Assembly (NCBI RefSeq): GCF_018860915.1
Contig: NZ_JAHKQD010000018.1
Span: 96,299-160,298 of the forward strand
Direction of reading: 5' to 3'
Origin: Colwellia sp. C2M11
GTDB lineage: Bacteria; Pseudomonadota; Gammaproteobacteria; Enterobacterales; Alteromonadaceae
DNA length: 64,000 bases
The notes under the pieces are model-generated. The model searched no databases and had not been told where the DNA came from. It worked only from the letters and a program-made list of their open reading frames with translations. Shown here in pieces: positions 1-8,788 of the stretch; the first letter of the stretch is position 1, and every line of letters starts with the position of its first letter. Made by a program: the position numbers and the translations under genes.

Positions 1-317
1 GGCACTTGGCCTGCCAGTACTACCATTGGAATTGAATCCATGTAGGCTGTCGCTATTCCTGTAACACAGTTTGTAGCACCTGGACCTGATGTTGCCAAAA
101 CCACACCTACTTCTCCGGTCGCTCTAGTGTAACCATCAGCCATATGAGTTGCAGCTTGCTCATGGCGAACTAAAATATGTTCAATTTCATCTTGTTGGAA
201 AATAGCATCATAAAGATCTAAAACTGAACCTCCAGGATAGCCAAAAATATATTTAACCTTTAGTGCTGATAATGCTTTTACTACCATTTCTGCACCAGTA
301 AAAAGTTCTGTTGTCAT
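1..317 (-). CDS. ilvI: Acetolactate synthase large subunit (5' part, runs off the window)
   Basis: The visible N-terminal 105 codons encode a thiamine-diphosphate enzyme of branched-chain amino acid synthesis, which condenses pyruvate to acetolactate (or pyruvate with 2-oxobutyrate). The translation shows the family hallmarks: FGYPGG near residue 28, the catalytic glutamate context VRHEQAA near residue 51, then HMADGYTR and ATSGPGATN. The ATG at 317 is preceded by a long leader with a valine-rich peptide and an attenuator, which supports both the start and a role in valine/leucine/isoleucine supply. The C-terminus and the expected small subunit lie left of position 1. Whether it is the ilvI, ilvB or ilvG paralogue cannot be settled from this fragment, so the symbol is tentative. 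Confidence 0.93.
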   Translation of the reverse strand, partial: MTTELFTGAEMVVKALSALKVKYIFGYPGGSVLDLYDAIFQQDEIEHILVRHEQAATHMADGYTRATGEVGVVLATSGPGATNCVTGIATAYMDSIPMVVLAGQV

Positions 318-344
318 ATTGATACCTATTAATGATTAATACAT

Positions 345-378
345 AAAAAACCCTCGGTCTAAAATAGAGCGAGGGTTT
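345..378 (-). terminator. Attenuator terminator of the ilv leader
   Basis: Read on the minus strand, CCCTCG and CGAGGG pair around an inner TCTA/TAGA stem and are followed by a run of T residues, 30-odd bases before the synthase ATG. The CCTCG in its 5' arm can instead pair with CGAGG in the 3' arm of the upstream hairpin (434-471). This is the switch expected of transcription attenuation. Confidence 0.85.
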
Positions 379-412
379 GGTTATTTATTTGTATATCTGC
401 TTTAATTAAAAA

Positions 413-508
413 CTAATTTTTAAAACAACCTAATCCTCGGAGTGATTTAACTATCACTACGACCACGAGGACGACATTTAATTTATTGTTTTGATTAATT
501 GAATACAT
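413..508 (-). CDS. ilv operon leader peptide, 31 aa
   Basis: A short open frame runs from an ATG at 508 to a TAG at 413-415. It encodes 31 residues with the core VVLVVVVIV at residues 12-20, that is seven Val, one Leu and one Ile in nine codons. Such runs act as a sensor: ribosome stalling when charged Val/Leu/Ile tRNAs are scarce lets the downstream antiterminator form. The arrangement matches leader peptides of ilvB- and ilvGMEDA-type operons of enterobacteria. It sits between a sigma-70-like promoter and a terminator directly before the synthase gene. Only seen by translating the minus strand; confidence is high because the peptide, hairpins and gene all fit. Confidence 0.88.
   Translation of the reverse strand: MYSINQNNKLNVVLVVVVIVKSLRGLGCFKN
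434..471 (-). promoter_or_regulatory. Pause/antiterminator hairpin of the ilv attenuator
   Basis: TCCTCG at one end pairs with CGAGGA at the other, with an inner AGTGAT/ATCACT stem. It overlaps the valine codons of the leader peptide, so a ribosome stalled there would disrupt it and free CGAGG to pair with the terminator arm at 351-356. Confidence 0.75.
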
Positions 509-553
509 GCTTAGATAAATTTAATTTTTATAAAAAGATAATACTTGGCTCTA

Positions 554-582
554 TTTTTAAAGGGTTTAGTAAAGTCTGTCAA
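554..582 (-). promoter_or_regulatory. Probable sigma-70 promoter of the ilv leader
   Basis: On the minus strand a perfect TTGACA (577-582) is followed after 17 bp by TAAAAA (554-559), placing the transcript start roughly 40 bases before the leader-peptide ATG. Confidence 0.6.
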
Positions 583-828
583 CCTTTAATTACAATAATG
601 CATAGTGTTTCTTAATATTTTTTTAATATTCGATTATAAATTACTTGAAATATAAGAAATATTATATATTCGCTCTTTAATTTGATTGTTTTAGTCTCTT
701 GTAATGTTTTATAGTTAACGCAATGTTACATTTAATAAGCAGTAGTATTTTGGTATTTACGTTAGTATTTAAAATAGTGCTAAATGTTGTAGTTATACTT
801 TGATTGAAATAAGCAAAAGGTGGTAAAT
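583..828. other. Intergenic region without a recognised gene
   Basis: Very AT-rich stretch between the ilv promoter and the DUF4136 lipoprotein gene. It must hold the promoter of the latter; no hairpin, repeat or RNA gene is recognised. Confidence 0.5.
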
Positions 829-1392
829 ATGAAGGCTATAAAAGTAACCTTAGTTACTGTATTAGTTTTACTTGTTGCAAGCTGTGCAAGTAATTATAAA
901 GTAAAAGTGGGTTCTGATAAGAATGAAAATATTGATACCGCAGACTATAAAACTTTTGCTTGGCTAACATCACAGAAAGTCATGGCAGCAAGTGAAGATT
1001 TTAACCCAGTAATGAAACTTCGTGTAGATGAAGCGATTGAAAAAGCGTTTATTGCGAAAGGTTATCAATTGATTGAAGATGCCGAAAAAGCAGACTTTAC
1101 CGTTTCTTATACTGTAGGTAATAGAGATAAGATTAAAATAATGAATTACCCAGCAATTTATCGTACTCGTTTTGGCTGGTGGCCTGGTTATTATGGCAGT
1201 ATGTTTAGATCAGATGAATATAGAACGATAGCTCGCCAATATACTGAAGGTAAATTAGGTATTGATGTATATGATGTTAAATTACACCAACCGGTATGGC
1301 ATGGCTGGGCAACCAAACGCATCACCAATGATGAAATACATTTAGATAATATCCAAGAAGTTGTCAATGATGTAGTGGCACAATTTCATTAA
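829..1392 (+). CDS. DUF4136-family lipoprotein
   Basis: Encodes a 187-residue predicted lipoprotein: an N-terminal hydrophobic stretch ends in VASC (Cys19), a lipobox that would be lipidated after signal peptidase II cleavage. The mature part has the DUF4136 pattern (YKTFAW near the start, KADFTVSYTVG in the middle, GKLGIDVYDVK and PVWHGWA near the end). The role of this family is unknown; members are envelope proteins. The ATG at 829 is preferred over the GTG at 820 because AAGGTGG lies a proper distance before it. A strong terminator follows, so it is probably monocistronic. Confidence 0.82.
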   Translation: MKAIKVTLVTVLVLLVASCASNYKVKVGSDKNENIDTADYKTFAWLTSQKVMAASEDFNPVMKLRVDEAIEKAFIAKGYQLIEDAEKADFTVSYTVGNRDKIKIMNYPAIYRTRFGWWPGYYGSMFRSDEYRTIARQYTEGKLGIDVYDVKLHQPVWHGWATKRITNDEIHLDNIQEVVNDVVAQFH

Positions 1393-1411
1393 TAACTTTT
1401 TGTTTTTAAAT

Positions 1412-1437
1412 TAAAAGCGGCTTTTGCCGCTTTTTTT
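1412..1437 (+). terminator. Rho-independent terminator after the DUF4136 gene
   Basis: AGCGGC / GCCGCT stem with a TTTT loop followed by seven T residues. Confidence 0.9.
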
Positions 1438-1514
1438 GTATATTTTTAATGCTTTTTTTATTTTGTGCATTACACTGATTAATAAGGCTAAACGGAAAAT
1501 GAAAAATTAACCCT

Positions 1515-3056
1515 ATGAATGATTTTATTTTTAAAGAAGAATCAGAAGCAAGTAAAAGTGCAAGTGGACATAAATGCAATAAAAAATGGCGCATTTTGGT
1601 TGTTGATGATGATGATTCTGTCCACCAAGTTACTAAGCTGGTGTTAAATGAAATTGAAATTGAAAATCGCCAATTAGAAATAGTGTCGGTTTACTCTATG
1701 GAGGAAGCGAAAGAAACATTATTAGCAGATAATGATTTTTGTATGGCATTTGTTGATGTTGTGATGGAAACCGATCACGCTGGTTTAGATTTAGTACAAT
1801 GGATAAGAAGGGAGCTAAAGAATCAAGCTATACGCTTAGTGCTTAGAACAGGGCAAGCGGGAACTGCCCCAGAAGCAAAAGTCATTAAAGAATATGATAT
1901 TAATGATTATAAAGAAAAGACAGATTTTACTTCTAATAAAATGATCACCACAGTGTATGCTAGTATTCGAGCATACCGAGATATTATGACTATTCAACGT
2001 AGCTTAGATGCATTTAAAAAGTTACTTGAAGCGACGCATGATTTACTTAAGAAAGATCAATTGAAGGCTTTTGGCTCTGCGGCATTAAGTCATTTATTAT
2101 CGTTAATGAATGTTGATAGCTCTGCTTTATACATTGCTCGAACGCAAATTGATTTTGATCTGCAATCTTCGAGTTTAATACTTGCTTGTACTGGTCGATA
2201 TGTCAGTAAGTCTGATTCTCTAGAGTCTTCAAATATACCAGATGATGTCAAAGAAAAAATTAAAAAGGTCTTTCAAGATAGAAGCCATTACAGCAATGAA
2301 AATTGCTTTGTTGGCTATTATCAGTCACCGGGTAATGCTGCGTCTGTTTTGTATATCGAGTTTGAAAATGACAAAGAGCACTTTAATGTAAATTTGGCAG
2401 AATTATTTGCGAATAATGTCGCGTTAATCTTAGAAAGTTTAAGCAAACAAAAAGAAATAGAAAAATCACAACAAGAGCTACTGTTCATTATTAGTGAAGC
2501 AGTTGAGGCTCGAAGTCAAGAAACCGGCTCACATGTAAAACGGGTGGCATCGCTTTGTGAATTATTAGCAAAAAAAGCGGGGTTAGAAGATTCTTTTGTT
2601 AAAGCATTATATTTAGCTGCGCCATTGCATGATTTAGGAAAAATTGCAGTGCCAGAAGATATATTACTTAAAACTAAAAATTTATCCCATGAGGAATGGG
2701 AGATAATGAAAGCCCATACCCAAATTGGCGGCGATATGTTACAACAATCTACTGCAAACTTGTCTAAATTAGCCTCGAGGCTGGCGCATTATCACCACGA
2801 AAACTGGGATGGCTCTGGTTTTCCAGATGGGTTAAAAGGAGAGAGCATTCCTATAGAGTCTAGAATTATGGCAGTTGTAGATGTGTTTGATGCATTAGGC
2901 TCGCAACGGTGTTATAAAGAGCCATGGTCAGATGAGAGAATAAAAGACTTTATTATTTCAGAAAAAAATAAGAAGTTTGATGCTTCGCTGGTTGATTTAA
3001 TTGTTGAAAATTTTGATGAATTCACTGCAATTAGAGAAAAATTTTCTAATAATTAG
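1515..3056 (+). CDS. Response regulator with HD-GYP phosphodiesterase domain
   Basis: A 513-residue cytoplasmic response regulator predicted to hydrolyse cyclic di-GMP. Residues about 27-150 form a receiver domain (ILVVDDDDS acidic pocket; phospho-acceptor Asp near residue 80 in AFVDVVME). A DUF3369-type linker domain (about 165-310) follows, and residues about 325-510 are HD-GYP: HVKRV, HDLGKIAVP near 371, HTQIGG, and HHENWDGSGFPDGLKG near 427, where the GYP tyrosine is Phe. Metal ligands appear intact, so it should be active. No histidine kinase is adjacent. The next gene, another HD-fold protein, follows after 12 bases and is probably co-transcribed. Confidence 0.92.
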   Translation: MNDFIFKEESEASKSASGHKCNKKWRILVVDDDDSVHQVTKLVLNEIEIENRQLEIVSVYSMEEAKETLLADNDFCMAFVDVVMETDHAGLDLVQWIRRELKNQAIRLVLRTGQAGTAPEAKVIKEYDINDYKEKTDFTSNKMITTVYASIRAYRDIMTIQRSLDAFKKLLEATHDLLKKDQLKAFGSAALSHLLSLMNVDSSALYIARTQIDFDLQSSSLILACTGRYVSKSDSLESSNIPDDVKEKIKKVFQDRSHYSNENCFVGYYQSPGNAASVLYIEFENDKEHFNVNLAELFANNVALILESLSKQKEIEKSQQELLFIISEAVEARSQETGSHVKRVASLCELLAKKAGLEDSFVKALYLAAPLHDLGKIAVPEDILLKTKNLSHEEWEIMKAHTQIGGDMLQQSTANLSKLASRLAHYHHENWDGSGFPDGLKGESIPIESRIMAVVDVFDALGSQRCYKEPWSDERIKDFIISEKNKKFDASLVDLIVENFDEFTAIREKFSNN

Positions 3057-3068
3057 TTAAAGGATTGT

Positions 3069-3683
3069 ATGTTTCACCACAAAAAAGGTAGTTTTAGCGC
3101 GTGGATGTTAAGACTAAGAAAAATAATACGTTGGCCATTAATGGCCTCAAGAGAGCCAGAAACCTGTGCACAACACTCATTTGAAGTCGCGTTAATTAGT
3201 CATCAAATTGCTTTAATTGGCAAAATAAAATTTAAACGAACTTATGACCCTTCTGCAATAGCTTTAGCTGCACTGTATCATGAAGCCAGTGAATCTGGAG
3301 GCGTGGGGGATATTCCTAGTCCATTAAAATATTATAATCCTGAATTAACCAAGCAAATAAAGCAAATAGAAAGTGAAGTTGAGCACTCTATGGTATACCA
3401 AGGATTGCCTGAATATTTACACCAAGCTATGGCGCCGTTGGTGATTCAAGCAAATGTAGATAAGCAGACGAAAGCTATTGTTAAATCGGCAGATGATTTA
3501 GCTGCATATCATTATAGTTTATCAGAAGTAAATGTGGGTAATAGAGAATTTATCGACGCGGCTAAACTGTTAGAAGGTAGAGTAAGCAAGCATTGCGAAC
3601 AATGGCCAGAAGTTAAAGAATATTTCCAATCTCAATTCCCTGCTTGTATGCAGACATTAGATGAACTTTCTCGTCCAGATTAG
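3069..3683 (+). CDS. yfbR: YfbR-like HD-domain 5'-deoxynucleotidase
   Basis: A 204-residue HD-fold protein aligning along its length with E. coli YfbR, which dephosphorylates deoxynucleoside 5'-monophosphates in thymidylate salvage. Shared segments include RWPLM near residue 22, the first metal ligand in QHSFEVA, GDIPSPLKYYN, and KSADDLAAY near the C-terminal ligand. The diagnostic HD pair reads His71-Glu72 (YHEASE) rather than YHDASE, and the following loop is one residue longer than in E. coli. Function is thus likely but not certain. It follows the HD-GYP gene closely and is convergent with alaA, its usual neighbour (yfbQ) in enterobacteria. Confidence 0.8.
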   Translation: MFHHKKGSFSAWMLRLRKIIRWPLMASREPETCAQHSFEVALISHQIALIGKIKFKRTYDPSAIALAALYHEASESGGVGDIPSPLKYYNPELTKQIKQIESEVEHSMVYQGLPEYLHQAMAPLVIQANVDKQTKAIVKSADDLAAYHYSLSEVNVGNREFIDAAKLLEGRVSKHCEQWPEVKEYFQSQFPACMQTLDELSRPD

Positions 3684-3741
3684 TTAGCAAGTTTTAAGGT
3701 AAGCGAGGTAAGGTTAACCTTCGCTTACCTTAGTCTATGCC

Positions 3742-4959
3742 CTATACTTGCTGGTAAGTGGCAAAGAAATTTTTAAGTTTTACTAATGCTGGCACTAATT
3801 CATCTACATGTGGCAAAAATACTAATCTGAAATAGTTATTAGCTTCAATATTAAAAGCACTACCATGAACGAGTAGAATTTTTTCTTGTTTAAGTAGATC
3901 TAAAATCATTTTTTCATCGTTAGTGATGTTAAATTTCTCAGCATCTACTTTCACGAAAAGATATAAAGCGCCCATCGCAGGGTGACATGATAAACCATCA
4001 ATATCATTAATCATTTTTGCAGCAATATTACGTTGCTTTAATAAGCGTCCATCTCCGGTGATTAACTCATTAATACTTTGATAACCACCTAAAGCTGTTT
4101 GAATAGCATGTTGGCACGGCACATTGGCACATAATCGCATTGACGCTAATATATCAAGGCCTTCTAGATAATCTTCAGCATGTATTTTAGGACCAGAAAC
4201 AACCATCCAACCTGCTCTAAAACCGGCAATACGGTAATTTTTAGATAAGCCACCCATGGTGATGATCAACACATCTTGTGCAAGTGATGCGGTAGGAATA
4301 TGTTTAGCTTGGTCGTATAATATTTTATCGTAAATTTCATCGCTAAAAATAATCAAACTATGCTTTCTGGCAAGCGCTATAATGCCTTGAAGTACTTCCG
4401 CAGGGTATACAGAGCCGGTTGGATTATTAGGATTAATTAAGACAATGGCTTTAGTTTTATCTGTGATTTTACTTTCCATATCTTCGATATCTGGATACCA
4501 AAAATTTTCATCATCACAAATATAATGCTTAGGAGTACCGCCTGATAAAGCCACTGCTGCTGTCCATAATGGGTAGTCAGGAGCTGGAATTAAGACTTCA
4601 TCGCCATTATTTAACAAGCCTTGCATTGCCATGACAATAAGCTCGCTAACACCGTTACCAATAAAAATATCATCTACTCTGACATCTTTAATGCCTTGTT
4701 GTTGAAAATATTGCATAACAGCAACACGAGCAGAGTATATTCCCTTTGATTCACTGTATCCTTGAGAGCTAGGTAAATTATAGATCACGTCTTTTAATAT
4801 ATCATCAGGTGCTTCGAAACCGAATGGGGCAGGGTTACCGATATTCAATTTGAGAATCTTATGGCCTTCATCTTCTAAGCGACGCGCTTCGGCTGCTATT
4901 TGCCCTCTAATTTCATAACAAACATTGTTTAATTTAGATGACTTGATAATAGCTTTCAT
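3742..4959 (-). CDS. alaA: Glutamate-pyruvate (alanine) aminotransferase AlaA
   Basis: A 405-residue fold-type I PLP aminotransferase making alanine from pyruvate and glutamate. It begins like E. coli AlaA/YfbQ (KSSKLNNVCYEIRG) and carries LNIGNPAPFGF, the NPNNPTG motif, and GGLSKNYRIAGFRAGW, whose Lys near residue 240 binds PLP. Length matches the family. It is transcribed toward the yfbR homologue; the two are neighbours in E. coli as well. Confidence 0.93.
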   Translation of the reverse strand: MKAIIKSSKLNNVCYEIRGQIAAEARRLEDEGHKILKLNIGNPAPFGFEAPDDILKDVIYNLPSSQGYSESKGIYSARVAVMQYFQQQGIKDVRVDDIFIGNGVSELIVMAMQGLLNNGDEVLIPAPDYPLWTAAVALSGGTPKHYICDDENFWYPDIEDMESKITDKTKAIVLINPNNPTGSVYPAEVLQGIIALARKHSLIIFSDEIYDKILYDQAKHIPTASLAQDVLIITMGGLSKNYRIAGFRAGWMVVSGPKIHAEDYLEGLDILASMRLCANVPCQHAIQTALGGYQSINELITGDGRLLKQRNIAAKMINDIDGLSCHPAMGALYLFVKVDAEKFNITNDEKMILDLLKQEKILLVHGSAFNIEANNYFRLVFLPHVDELVPALVKLKNFFATYQQV

Positions 4960-5112
4960 GGCAAGGGTACTTCTTTTGTATAGGGGTTAAGGTATAGTCC
5001 ATTGTTGCTAAAAATGCTACGCATTGAAATAGCTAAGAGTAAGTTTTTAATGATAATTTGTGATTGTTTTGTATAAAACAGTATAAAAAGCAATTTTATT
5101 GGTATTAACATA

Positions 5113-5140
5113 ACAAAAAAGGAGCCTAAGCTCCTTTTTA
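5113..5140 (-). terminator. Terminator downstream of proS
   Basis: AAAAAAGGAGC / GCTCCTTTTT hairpin with poly-A and poly-T flanks. It can act for the leftward proS transcript and lies before the leftward alaA gene. Confidence 0.85.
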
Positions 5141-5165
5141 TTCACATCACAATGATAACTAACGT

Positions 5166-6875
5166 TTAACTAAAAAGTGACATAACATCATCAATAGCAA
5201 TCAGTGATTTTTCACCTGTAATGCGGTTTTTCAATTCGACTTGTTGAGCATCGAGGTTGCGTTCGCCAACAATCAATAAATATGGTGTCCCCATTAATTC
5301 ATGATCAGCAAACATAACACCTGGACGTTCTTTTCTATCATCAAACAAAACATCAATATTGTTTTGTTTTAATGTTTCATATAACGCTTCAGCCGTTTCT
5401 TTTACGCGTGCTGATTTTGCCATATTCATTGGCACAATCGCAGCTTGGAATGGGGCAATAGCTTCAGGCCATTTAATGCCATATTCATCATGATTTTGCT
5501 CTATTGCAGCAGCCACAATACGAGAAATACCGATACCATAACAACCCATGGTTAACGTTTGGTTTTTTCCACCTTCATTTAATACGGTACAGTTCATTGC
5601 TTTAGCGTATTTGGTGCCTAATTGGAAAATATGACCAACTTCAATACCACGTTTGATAATTATTTTTCCTTGCCCACAAGGGCTTGGATCACCTTCAACA
5701 ACATTACGTAAGTCTGCAATTTCAATGTCTGAACAATCTCTTTCCCAGTTTACACCGGTAAAGTGCATATCATTTTCATTAGCACCACAAATAAAGTCAC
5801 TTAATTGTGCCGCAGTTCTATCGACAATCACTTTAACATCTAGCCCAACAGGGCCTATAGAGCCTGCTTTACAATTTGCAGCAGACATTATTTGATCATC
5901 GGTTGCAAATGCTAATGGTGTTGCTACTTGTGGTAAGTTTTCTGCTTTAATTTCATTGAGTTGATGATCACCACGTAAGACAAGGGCAATAATAGGTGTT
6001 GTACCATCTTCATTCTCAACACCACAAACAAGCAATGTTTTAACTGTATTTTTGATATCTACTTTTAAAAAGTCAGTAACATCTTCGATACTGGCCACAT
6101 TGGGTGTAGCAACTTTAGTTAAATCTTGCGTAGGCTCTGCTCGTTGCTCAGTTGGTGCTAAAGCTTCAGCTTTTTCAACATTCGCAGCAAAGTCGCTAAC
6201 ATCACTGAAAGCGATATCATCTTCACCTGATTCTGCTAACACATGGAATTCATGGCTTGCGTCACCACCAATTGAACCACTATCAGCTAAAACGGGGCGA
6301 TAGTTTAGTCCTAAGCGATCAAATATACGACAATATGCATCAAACATTGTTTTATATGTTTTTTCTAAACAATCGTCCTCTAAATGAAATGAATAGGCAT
6401 CTTTCATTAAAAATTCACGACTACGCATTACACCGAATCTAGGTCTAATTTCATCGCGAAATTTGGTTTGAATTTGAAATAATGAAAGTGGTAGTTGTTT
6501 ATAACTACTTACTACATTAGCGACTAACTTCGTTATCACTTCTTCATGAGTTGGGCCTAAAACGAAAGGACGTTTATGACGATCATTTAATCGTAATAAT
6601 TCTGGGCCATAATCATCCCAACGACCCGATTCTTCCCATAAATCAGCAGGCTGAACCATAGGCATTAATATTTCATTAGCATTCGTGCGTTGCATTTCTT
6701 CACGAACAATATTTTCAACTTTTTTTAATACACGTAAACCTGTTGGTAACCATGTGTATAGACCTGAGGCAAGATTTCTTACCAGCCCAGCGCGTAGCAT
6801 TAATTGGTGGCTTATTACTTCTGCACTAGCAGGAGTTTCTTTTAAAGTAGACAGTAAGTATTGACTGGTACGCAT
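5166..6875 (-). CDS. proS: Prolyl-tRNA synthetase
   Basis: A 569-residue bacterial-type class II synthetase that charges tRNA(Pro). It starts [16 protein letters not shown], has motif 2 ([17 protein letters not shown], followed by MKDAYSF), an inserted YbaK-like editing domain (about 225-385, which in this family removes misacylated alanine), motif 3 (GCYGIGISR) and the anticodon-binding domain at the end. Length is close to the E. coli enzyme (572). No leader regulation was recognised upstream. Confidence 0.97.
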   Translation of the reverse strand: MRTSQYLLSTLKETPASAEVISHQLMLRAGLVRNLASGLYTWLPTGLRVLKKVENIVREEMQRTNANEILMPMVQPADLWEESGRWDDYGPELLRLNDRHKRPFVLGPTHEEVITKLVANVVSSYKQLPLSLFQIQTKFRDEIRPRFGVMRSREFLMKDAYSFHLEDDCLEKTYKTMFDAYCRIFDRLGLNYRPVLADSGSIGGDASHEFHVLAESGEDDIAFSDVSDFAANVEKAEALAPTEQRAEPTQDLTKVATPNVASIEDVTDFLKVDIKNTVKTLLVCGVENEDGTTPIIALVLRGDHQLNEIKAENLPQVATPLAFATDDQIMSAANCKAGSIGPVGLDVKVIVDRTAAQLSDFICGANENDMHFTGVNWERDCSDIEIADLRNVVEGDPSPCGQGKIIIKRGIEVGHIFQLGTKYAKAMNCTVLNEGGKNQTLTMGCYGIGISRIVAAAIEQNHDEYGIKWPEAIAPFQAAIVPMNMAKSARVKETAEALYETLKQNNIDVLFDDRKERPGVMFADHELMGTPYLLIVGERNLDAQQVELKNRITGEKSLIAIDDVMSLFS

Positions 6876-7137
6876 TACTAAGTATTTCCGAAAAAATCAT
6901 GTAAACGAAATTGTAGTACGTTACATGATGACAAATAAAATTGCCGCTATTCTAGCAGGGAGATAAGCGTTGAAACAGAAATAATTTACAATTTATTTGC
7001 AAATCTAAAAGTAAGTAATTCTTCAAGTAATAAGACGTTGATTTTTAATTAGTAATTATTGTAAATAAGCTAATTGTGAAAGGTAAGGTTTATTGATAAA
7101 GTCGTTATTATTGTCATTATTATGTTGAGCGTGCTGC

Positions 7138-7761
7138 TTGTTAGACTTTACTTTAGTTAGCTTATTTATTCCGACCTTTTTTATTGTCTCAATTACACCC
7201 GGTATGTGTATGACTTTAGCTATGGTGCTGGGTATGTCTATTGGTATTAGAAAAACGTTATGGATGATGTGGGGTGAGTTAATTGGCGTAGCCATTGTGG
7301 CTGTATCATCAGTTATTGGTGTGTCAGCCATTATGCTTGAATTACCACAGATATTTGATATTTTAAAATTTATTGGTGCGGGGTATTTGTTTTATATCGG
7401 TATAAATATGTGGCGCTCAAAAGGTAAATTAGCAATTTCAATTAATAATAGTTCAACCGTCAATACCAATAAGGGGAGCTTATTCTATCAAGGGTTTATA
7501 ACGGCAATAGCTAACCCTAAAGGTTGGGCATTTATGATTTCTTTATTACCGCCTTTTATTAATACGCAATATGCGCTTGCTCCTCAATTATCAGTGTTAA
7601 TTACCATCATATTAGTCTCAGAGTTTACCTGCATGATGTTATATGCAGCAGGAGGAAAAACCATAGGTAAGGTATTCACGGAACAAAATAATGTAAAGTA
7701 TTTGAATCGGCTATCGGGTACTTTAATGATCCTTGTTGCTTTATGGTTAGCAGCAAGCTAG
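7138..7761 (+). CDS. LysE/RhtB-family amino acid exporter
   Basis: A 207-residue inner-membrane protein with about six hydrophobic segments. The N-terminus carries the family motif SITPGMCMTLAM, and LKFIGAGYLFYIGINMW and NPKGWAFM fit the LysE/RhtB exporter fold. The substrate cannot be predicted. The frame has an in-frame stop shortly upstream (7126) and no ATG before the conserved part, so a TTG at 7138 is the probable start. It is convergent with the AraC-type regulator; shared regulation is only a guess. Confidence 0.85.
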   Translation: MLDFTLVSLFIPTFFIVSITPGMCMTLAMVLGMSIGIRKTLWMMWGELIGVAIVAVSSVIGVSAIMLELPQIFDILKFIGAGYLFYIGINMWRSKGKLAISINNSSTVNTNKGSLFYQGFITAIANPKGWAFMISLLPPFINTQYALAPQLSVLITIILVSEFTCMMLYAAGGKTIGKVFTEQNNVKYLNRLSGTLMILVALWLAAS

Positions 7762-7793
7762 TTTGTAAATGTTATTATTCGTTGTGATAACTT

Positions 7794-8678
7794 TTAACCC
7801 TCGTTATCACCTAAATATATAGGTAAACAAAAATCTAAGTCAAACCGTTCATCTTCAGTTAAAAAGTGATTTTTTCGATAATGAACGTAAGCAGGTGTTG
7901 ATAACATTTTAAATCCTGAAGAGGGCAGCCAATATTCTAAAATATTACTTAATTGTGGTAATAGCTCGCCATATTTTCCTTGTAACTTAAATACAGCATG
8001 TAAGCCTCCAGGTATTGTCATACTATTGATTAATCCTCTGCGTTGAATAGGTCGATCAATACCTAAACATGCAACATAACGACACTTATCAAGGGCTACC
8101 CAGGCAGGATTTGAATGATGCAAACCGTATTGTTGTGAAAAGTCGCGTTGTTGAATGCTGGCCCATGCATTTAGTTTTTGCCAAGCATTAGCTATAGAAC
8201 GATCATACCCTTGATGACGGACATAAGCGACATGTCTCTGGGGAAGGTTTATTAATTCACATTTAGGTACAGTCATTGTATTAAGTTGTTGATAGTACTT
8301 AGCAACTTCTTTATCAGCTAAAAAGGGTTTATCTTGATGTTGACGATCTTTATTACGCCATTCACCTGGTGACATTGCAAATATTGTTTTAAAAGCACGG
8401 CTAAATGATGATACGGATGAAAATCCAGATTTTATGGCGATGTTTAACACAGAAGTTGTTGCGTCAAACATTAACTGGTTAGCTGCAAATTCAATTCTAA
8501 TTCGGCGAATATAATGATGTACAGGTTCTCCGACAATCGTTTTGAATAGTCGATGAAAGTGTTGCTCTGAATAAGCGGCAATTGCGGCAAGATCTTTTGC
8601 GAGTAATGTTTGACTTATATCTTGATGGATAAAATATAATACGTCGTTAATGCGTGAAATTTGTTGGTTAGTTTGCAT
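7794..8678 (-). CDS. AraC-family regulator with GyrI-like effector domain
   Basis: A 294-residue transcription factor. Residues 1-110 form two helix-turn-helix motifs (SEQHFHRLFKTIVGEPVHHYIRRIRI, shown in part, and SGFSSVSSFSRAFKTIFAMSPGEWR). Residues about 130-290 match the GyrI-like small-molecule-binding domain of the Rob/SoxS-related group (RHVAYVRHQGYDRSI; PGGLHAVFKLQGKYGEL). Such regulators respond to hydrophobic or cationic compounds and often control efflux or detoxification. It diverges from the aminotransferase at 8789 and converges on the exporter at 7138, either of which could be a target. Confidence 0.9.
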   Translation of the reverse strand: MQTNQQISRINDVLYFIHQDISQTLLAKDLAAIAAYSEQHFHRLFKTIVGEPVHHYIRRIRIEFAANQLMFDATTSVLNIAIKSGFSSVSSFSRAFKTIFAMSPGEWRNKDRQHQDKPFLADKEVAKYYQQLNTMTVPKCELINLPQRHVAYVRHQGYDRSIANAWQKLNAWASIQQRDFSQQYGLHHSNPAWVALDKCRYVACLGIDRPIQRRGLINSMTIPGGLHAVFKLQGKYGELLPQLSNILEYWLPSSGFKMLSTPAYVHYRKNHFLTEDERFDLDFCLPIYLGDNEG

Positions 8679-8788
8679 TATCTTTGAAATTTATAGCATA
8701 AATGGACATACATAACAGCATAAACGGACAAGTAAAAAATCTCAAGTTATCGTATTCTACAAGTCATTAATAAAAAACTGTACTTACC

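Noticed and set aside
1406..1594. Minus-strand frame between the lipoprotein and HD-GYP genes
   Set aside because: It overlaps the terminator and the beginning of the regulator and encodes no recognisable protein.
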